DNA from: Lachnospiraceae bacterium
GTDB lineage: Bacteria; Bacillota; Clostridia; Lachnospirales; Lachnospiraceae
DNA: 64,000 nt
Assembly (NCBI GenBank): GCA_910574195.1
Contig: CAJTBF010000005.1
Location: 1 to 64,000, forward strand
Direction of reading: 5' to 3'
Part shown: one piece after another, positions 59,403 to 64,000 of the stretch
Numbering within the stretch: position 1 is the stretch's first letter
Layout of the letters: each line of letters begins with the position of its first letter
The notes under the pieces: generated by a model
What the model was told of the DNA's origin: nothing
Seen by the model: only the letters and a program-made list of their open reading frames with translations
Databases searched by the model: none
Position numbers and translations under genes: made by a program

Positions 59403-59523
59403 TCCCCGGAAAATTTCCGGATTACAAATAAAAAATGAAAAATAGATTGTGACAATCCGGTTTATTACAAATGTGATATGAGAAACAGGATTGTTATAAC
59501 AGAGAAGAGAAAGGAAGAGTGCA

Positions 59524-59748
59524 ATGTTAGAAGAATTGAAAGAATTAGTAGCGGAATCCCTTGGAGCAGACGTGGAAGAACTGACAGAGGAAACCTCATT
59601 CACAGAAGATCTGGGAGCGGATTCCCTGGATTTGTTTGAGATGGTAATGGAGCTGGAAGATAAGTTTGAGGTGAAGATCCCGACAGAAGATCTGGAACAG
59701 ATCAAGACCATCGGAGATGTACGGAAATATATCGAAGAGCATCAATAG
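59524..59748 (+). CDS. acpP: Acyl carrier protein
   Basis: The protein is 74 residues, strongly acidic, with the phosphopantetheine Ser34 in GADSLDLFEM. A 120-base gap with a CCGGAAA/TTTCCGG stem-loop (59406-59420) and a possible promoter separate it from fabH, so it may have its own transcript to reach high levels. Confidence 0.97.
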   Translation: MLEELKELVAESLGADVEELTEETSFTEDLGADSLDLFEMVMELEDKFEVKIPTEDLEQIKTIGDVRKYIEEHQ

Positions 59749-59761
59749 AAAGAGGCAGGAT

Positions 59762-60691
59762 ATGAAAACAGAGATCACAGAGTTGCTGGGAATCCGGTAT
59801 CCGATTATACAGGGAGGAATGGCCTGGGTAGCAGAGCATCACCTGGCGGCCGCCGTATCAGAGGCGGGCGGACTGGGACTGATTGGAGCGGCGAGCGCTC
59901 CCGGAGAATGGGTGAGGGAACAGATCCGAAAGGTCCGGGAACAGACATCCCGTCCGTTTGGAGTAAACATCATGCTGATGAGTCCCTATGCCGGAGACGT
60001 GGCAAAAATTGTTGCGGAGGAAAAAGTACCAGTGGTGACGACCGGCGCGGGGTCTCCGGAAAAATATATGAGTATGTGGAAGGAAGCGAAAGTGAAGGTC
60101 ATTCCCGTAGTCGCTTCCGTTGCATTGGCACGACGGATGGAACGCTGCGGCGCGGACGCGGTTGTGGCGGAAGGAATGGAATCCGGCGGACATATCGGGG
60201 AAAGTACGACGATGACACTGGTTCCACAGGTTGCGGATGCCGTAACGGTTCCGGTTATTGCGGCCGGGGGAATGGCGGACGGCCGGGGGATTGCAGCCGC
60301 ATTGATGCTGGGCGCGCAGGGCGTGCAGTTGGGAACCTGCTTTATTGTGACAAAAGAGTCTCAGGTTCATGAAAATTATAAAAAATGTATTCTGAAAGCA
60401 AGAGATATTGATACCAGAGTGACCGGGCGCACCACGGGACATCCGGTACGGGCGATCCGCAATCAGATGACAAAAGAGTATCTGAGAAGAGAACAGGAAG
60501 GCGCTTCTTTTGAAGAACTGGAGCAATTGACGCTGGGCGGACTGCGGAAAGCGGTGGTAGAAGGAGACGTAGTCTACGGCAGCGTGATGTCCGGGCAGAT
60601 TGCAGGGCTGGTAAAAGAAGAATGCAGTTGTAAAGAACTGCTGGAAAAGTTGATGAGAGAGACAGAGAAACGGTTGAGTGGAGAAAGATGA
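59762..60691 (+). CDS. fabK: Enoyl-ACP reductase II
   Basis: The protein is 309 residues from ATG 59762. This FMN-dependent reductase of the nitronate-monooxygenase-like fold performs the last step of each elongation cycle, replacing FabI in many Firmicutes. Signature segments are LGIRYPIIQGGMAWVAEHHL, GAGSPEKY, VAEGMESGGHIGES, IAAGGMADGRG and GTCF. It overlaps fabD (ATGATG). Confidence 0.94.
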   Translation: MKTEITELLGIRYPIIQGGMAWVAEHHLAAAVSEAGGLGLIGAASAPGEWVREQIRKVREQTSRPFGVNIMLMSPYAGDVAKIVAEEKVPVVTTGAGSPEKYMSMWKEAKVKVIPVVASVALARRMERCGADAVVAEGMESGGHIGESTTMTLVPQVADAVTVPVIAAGGMADGRGIAAALMLGAQGVQLGTCFIVTKESQVHENYKKCILKARDIDTRVTGRTTGHPVRAIRNQMTKEYLRREQEGASFEELEQLTLGGLRKAVVEGDVVYGSVMSGQIAGLVKEECSCKELLEKLMRETEKRLSGER

Positions 60692-61611
60692 TGGAGAATC
60701 ATACAGGAAAGACAGCGTGGATTTTTCCCGGTCAGGGTGTGCAAAAATGCGGGATGGGAAAAGATTTTTATGAGCAGAGCGCTCTGGCAAAGGAACTGTT
60801 TGAACAGGCTTCTCAATTATTAAATCTTGATATGAAAGCGTTGTGCTTTGAGGAAAATGAAAAACTGGATCAGACAGAATATACACAGGCTGCGCTTGTG
60901 ACGGTCTGTCTGGCTATGACCGAAGTATTGCGTGATCGTGGTCTGGCGCCGGATATGACGGCCGGATTGAGTCTGGGAGAATATTGCGCCATTGCAGCCG
61001 CACAGGGGATGTCTCCGTTGGATGCCGTTCTGGCTGTGAGAAAGCGCGGGATACTGATGCAGAACGCGGTGCCGTCCGGACAGGGAGGCATGGCGGCGGT
61101 ACTGGGACTTGACAAAGAGAAAATCGAGCAGATCCTTTCAGAAGAGGACGGGGTGAGTATTGCGAATTATAATTGCCCCGGTCAGATCGTCATTACCGGA
61201 TATACCGGCGCGGTGGAGGAAGCGTCAAAACGTTTGACGCAAGCCGGTGCAAAACGCGTATTACCGTTAAATGTAAGCGGGCCGTTCCATTCTCCGCTGT
61301 TGGAAGAGGCAGGCGCGGAACTGGAAAGTGTATTGGAAAAAGTGACATGGAAACCGTTAGAAGTTCCCTATGTGACAAATGTGACCGCAGAATATGTGAC
61401 GGAGATCTGTCAGGCCAGATCCCTGCTTTCCAGACAAGTTTCCTCTCCGGTATGCTGGGAGCAGAGTATGGAGCGGATGATTGCAGACGGGGTGACTACT
61501 TTTGTGGAAATCGGACCAGGAAAAACGCTGGCCGGATTTTTACGGAAGATGGATAAAAGTGTGAAGGTTCTCCACGTGTCTGTGTGGAAAGACGTGGAAA
61601 AAATGATGTAG
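60688..61611 (+). CDS. fabD: Malonyl-CoA:ACP transacylase
   Basis: The protein is 307 residues. It transfers malonyl from CoA to ACP. The nucleophile Ser95 lies in GLSLGEYCA, the N-terminal FPGQGVQ and the His of GPFHSPLL are conserved. Its start overlaps the fabK stop, indicating coupled translation. Confidence 0.96.
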   Translation: MMENHTGKTAWIFPGQGVQKCGMGKDFYEQSALAKELFEQASQLLNLDMKALCFEENEKLDQTEYTQAALVTVCLAMTEVLRDRGLAPDMTAGLSLGEYCAIAAAQGMSPLDAVLAVRKRGILMQNAVPSGQGGMAAVLGLDKEKIEQILSEEDGVSIANYNCPGQIVITGYTGAVEEASKRLTQAGAKRVLPLNVSGPFHSPLLEEAGAELESVLEKVTWKPLEVPYVTNVTAEYVTEICQARSLLSRQVSSPVCWEQSMERMIADGVTTFVEIGPGKTLAGFLRKMDKSVKVLHVSVWKDVEKMM

Positions 61612-61672
61612 CAATGGGATTTCAGAATCCGGCGGGACGGACAGATTTCGGACAGAGCAAGGGGATAGAAAG

Positions 61673-62443
61673 ATGCAGAAGGAAAACAAACAAATAGAAA
61701 GGGATTTATCCGGGAAGACCGCCGTGGTCACCGGAGCTTCCCGTGGAATCGGGAGGGCGATTGCCTGTAAACTGGCGACGGAGGGCGCGTCGGTCGTATT
61801 GAATTATAAAGGATCCGGGGAACGGGCGGAGGAAGTGAAGGCCCGGATTGAGGCAGAGGGAGGAACGGCTTATCTGCTCCCCTGTGATGTAGCGGACTTT
61901 GCGGCCTGCGAAGCATTTATGAAAGAAGCCATCGGTTTGCTTGGCCGATTGGATATTTTGGTGAATAATGCGGGAATTACCCGGGACGGCCTGCTGATGC
62001 GTATGAGTGAGGAAGACTATGACGCCGTCTTAAATACAAACCTGAAAGGGACGTTTCACTGCATCCGGTTTGCGGCCCGGCAGATGATCAAACAGAGAAG
62101 CGGAAGGATTCTGAATATTTCTTCTGTCTCCGGCGTATTGGGAAATGCGGGACAGGCGAATTACGCGGCTTCCAAGGCAGGGGTGATCGGTCTGACAAAG
62201 TCCGCGGCAAGAGAATTTGCGGGCAGAGGGATTACGGTCAATGCCATTGCGCCGGGGTTCATTCATACGGAGATGACGAAAGCGCTGCCGGAAAAGGTGA
62301 GGGAAAACGCGGTGGCGCAGATTCCGCTGGGAAGATTTGGAGAAGCCGAAGAAGTAGCGGAAGCGGCCGCGTTTCTGGTATCGGATCGCGCGGGATATAT
62401 GACGGGTCAGGTGCTGCATATAGACGGCGGCATGGCAATGTAG
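61673..62443 (+). CDS. fabG: 3-oxoacyl-ACP reductase
   Basis: This 256-residue SDR reductase has the NADP-binding TGASRGIGRAIA motif, NNAGITRDGLLMRM, and the catalytic Ser/Tyr/Lys in ISSVSG and YAASKAG. The first 12 residues are an extension before the usual start and lack features. Confidence 0.96.
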   Translation: MQKENKQIERDLSGKTAVVTGASRGIGRAIACKLATEGASVVLNYKGSGERAEEVKARIEAEGGTAYLLPCDVADFAACEAFMKEAIGLLGRLDILVNNAGITRDGLLMRMSEEDYDAVLNTNLKGTFHCIRFAARQMIKQRSGRILNISSVSGVLGNAGQANYAASKAGVIGLTKSAAREFAGRGITVNAIAPGFIHTEMTKALPEKVRENAVAQIPLGRFGEAEEVAEAAAFLVSDRAGYMTGQVLHIDGGMAM

Positions 62444-62460
62444 AAGGGCAGGAGACAAAT

Positions 62461-63708
62461 ATGGCGGGAAAAAGAAGAGTAGTAGTAACCGGGTTGGGTG
62501 CAGTCACTCCAATTGGAAATACAGTAGAGACGTTTTGGAAAGGAATCCGGGAAGGAAAAGTAGGAATCGGGCCGATTACGAAGTTTGATACATCCGGATA
62601 TGAGGTGCGGATTGCCGCGGAGGTAAAAGATTTTGTGGCAAAAGAGCGGATGGATTTTAAATCGGCAAAACGGATGGAAGCATTTTCACAATATGCAGTT
62701 GCGGCAGCGAAAGAAGCGTTTGAAGACGCGGGAATTCAGATGGAAAAAGAAGATCCATACCGTGCGGGTGTGATTGTGGGATCCGGAGTGGGAAGTCTGA
62801 AGACAACGGAAGACAGTTATCTGCGGATTTTGGAAAAAGGGCCGTCCCGGGTGAATCCTTTGATGGTGCCGCTGATGATTTCCAATATGGCTGCCGGGAA
62901 TGTGTCCATTCAACTGGGGCTGAAAGGGAAATGTACCAATGTGGTAACGGCCTGTGCCACCGGTACTAACTGCATCGGAGATGCTTTTCGTGCGATTCAG
63001 TATGATGATGCGGACGTGATGCTGGCGGGCGGTACAGAGAGCTGCATTTCCCCCACCGGAGTGGCGGGATTCACCGGTTTAACCGCGTTGTCAAAGTCAA
63101 AAGATCCGTTGCGTGCCTCCATTCCCTTTGATAAGGAACGGGACGGTTTTGTTCTGGGAGAAGGGGCCGGCATTGTGGTTCTGGAAGAACTGGAACATGC
63201 GAAACGCCGCGACGCGCATATCTATGCGGAACTGGTCGGGTACGGCTGTACCGGGGATGCTTACCATATTACTTCCCCGGCGGAAAACGGAGAAGGGGCC
63301 GGTATGGCCATGAAACTGGCCATGAAGGAAGGCGGCGTGGCGCCGGAGGAGATCGACTATATCAATGCGCACGGAACCAGTACCTTTTATAACGATCTTT
63401 ATGAAACACGGGCTGTGAAATACGCGTTGGGTTCCGCGGCCGGTCAGGTGGTAATGAATTCCACCAAGTCGATGATCGGCCACCTGCTTGGCGCGGCCGG
63501 CGGTGTAGAATTTGTCACCTGTGTCAAGACGATACAGGAGCATTTCATTCATCAGACAGTGGGAACAAGAGAAACAGACGGCGAATGTGACCTCAATTAC
63601 GCCATTGGCGCTCCGGTGGAAAAGGAAGTACGGTATTGCCTGACCAATTCCCTGGGGTTTGGCGGTCATAACGCCACATTGCTGTTAAAAAAATATGAGT
63701 TGTCTTAA
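62461..63708 (+). CDS. fabF: 3-oxoacyl-ACP synthase II
   Basis: This 415-residue condensing enzyme has the catalytic Cys165 in VVTACATGTNC, the His residues in INAHGTST and MIGHLLGAAGG, and a final GFGGHNATLLLK. It elongates acyl-ACP chains. AGGAGACAA lies before the ATG. Confidence 0.97.
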   Translation: MAGKRRVVVTGLGAVTPIGNTVETFWKGIREGKVGIGPITKFDTSGYEVRIAAEVKDFVAKERMDFKSAKRMEAFSQYAVAAAKEAFEDAGIQMEKEDPYRAGVIVGSGVGSLKTTEDSYLRILEKGPSRVNPLMVPLMISNMAAGNVSIQLGLKGKCTNVVTACATGTNCIGDAFRAIQYDDADVMLAGGTESCISPTGVAGFTGLTALSKSKDPLRASIPFDKERDGFVLGEGAGIVVLEELEHAKRRDAHIYAELVGYGCTGDAYHITSPAENGEGAGMAMKLAMKEGGVAPEEIDYINAHGTSTFYNDLYETRAVKYALGSAAGQVVMNSTKSMIGHLLGAAGGVEFVTCVKTIQEHFIHQTVGTRETDGECDLNYAIGAPVEKEVRYCLTNSLGFGGHNATLLLKKYELS

Positions 63709-63729
63709 GAAGCAGACGAGGTGCGGAAA

Positions 63730-64000
63730 ATGAAGTTTGAACATGTGTTACGATTGGCAGAAGTGATCTCCGCTTCGGCGCTGACGGAATTTAGTTATGA
63801 AGAGGGAAGTGTGAAGATCTCCATGAGGAAAGAGACAGAGGGGAAGGACGTTTTTCCTTCTGCCGGAAATGTTTTTCATGGGATATCAAAGGAGACGGAG
63901 GAAAAACTGCCGGATACAGAAGCCCTCCCCCTTCCCGGAAAAGAAGAATTTTCGGGTTCTGATGTGGAGAAAGCGGACGGACAGACCGTGACGTCCCCGT
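63730..64000 (+). CDS. accB: Biotin carboxyl carrier protein of acetyl-CoA carboxylase, partial
   Basis: The first 90 residues are visible and the gene runs off the window. The start MKFEHVLRLAEVISASALTE resembles the N-terminal helix of BCCP, followed by a Pro/Glu/Ser-rich linker (about 35-90). The biotin-lysine domain would lie beyond the window. Its position after fabF is usual in Clostridia. Confidence 0.8.
   Translation, partial: MKFEHVLRLAEVISASALTEFSYEEGSVKISMRKETEGKDVFPSAGNVFHGISKETEEKLPDTEALPLPGKEEFSGSDVEKADGQTVTSP

Noticed and set aside
1-64000. CRISPR array
   Set aside because: No run of regularly spaced identical repeats and no cas gene was seen.

Overview
The window looks like a chromosome segment of a Lachnospiraceae-type Firmicute (Clostridia) carrying the right-hand part of an integrative mobile element. 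Clues to the host are strong AGGAGG ribosome binding sites, a FabH-ACP-FabK-FabD-FabG-FabF-AccB fatty acid cluster, LytTR/GHKL two-component genes and a MetG-type C-terminal domain close to those of Lachnospiraceae. About 1-42.7 kb is the mobile element; 42.7-64 kb is ordinary chromosome with visibly more G/C-rich coding sequence.

Mobile element. Positions 1-9.1 kb hold the mobilization module: a ribbon-helix-helix-like protein, MobC, a MOBP-type relaxase, a tandem SpoVG-like protein, an ArdC-like antirestriction protein, a PcfB/DUF3801 protein and a VirD4/TraG coupling protein. Inside it, on the opposite strand, lies a probable type III (RNA antitoxin) toxin-antitoxin locus. No VirB4 or other channel gene is present in this window. 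Positions 38.4-42.6 kb are the regulation and integration module: a sigma-70-like factor, an HTH protein, a DUF5688 protein, an excisionase-like protein, a small RHH protein and a tyrosine integrase. The integrase abuts what looks like the severed 3' end of metG.

Cargo (9.5-37.9 kb). This is a self-contained catabolic and regulatory island. It has a glycyl radical enzyme with a C-V-D active-site motif, its radical SAM activase, an Old Yellow Enzyme/FAD reductase, a 1087-residue double alpha/beta hydrolase, a Dpp/Opp-type ABC importer with binding protein, an MFS transporter, a PHB-depolymerase-like esterase, a P-loop kinase-like protein, a GH13_18 sucrose-phosphorylase-like enzyme, an SGNH hydrolase and an acetyl-esterase-like hydrolase. 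It also encodes its own sigma-54 (RpoN), a PrpR-type sigma-54 activator and a PucR-type regulator. I can read four -24/-12 promoters with the exact GG-N10-GC spacing. They sit upstream of the hydrolase-reductase pair, the ABC operon, the PucR-rpoN pair and the kinase-phosphorylase-esterase operon. A weaker one lies before the activase. My main proposal is that this is a mobile sigma-54 regulon for uptake and anaerobic breakdown of an acylated or esterified glycoside; the substrate is inference. An intact IS256-family element sits between the activase and the reductase.

Chromosome. After the metG fragment come remnants of a Fic/VbhA module, metY (O-acetylhomoserine sulfhydrylase) with a possibly structured leader, a HAD phosphatase with a LysR regulator, MFS, MATE and NSS transporters, and a LytTR/GHKL two-component pair. 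These are followed by an orphan protein, tRNA-Leu(CAG), a broken AAA-ATPase gene, ahcY (SAH hydrolase), a BrnT/BrnA-like toxin-antitoxin pair, and the fab cluster, which runs off the right edge inside accB.
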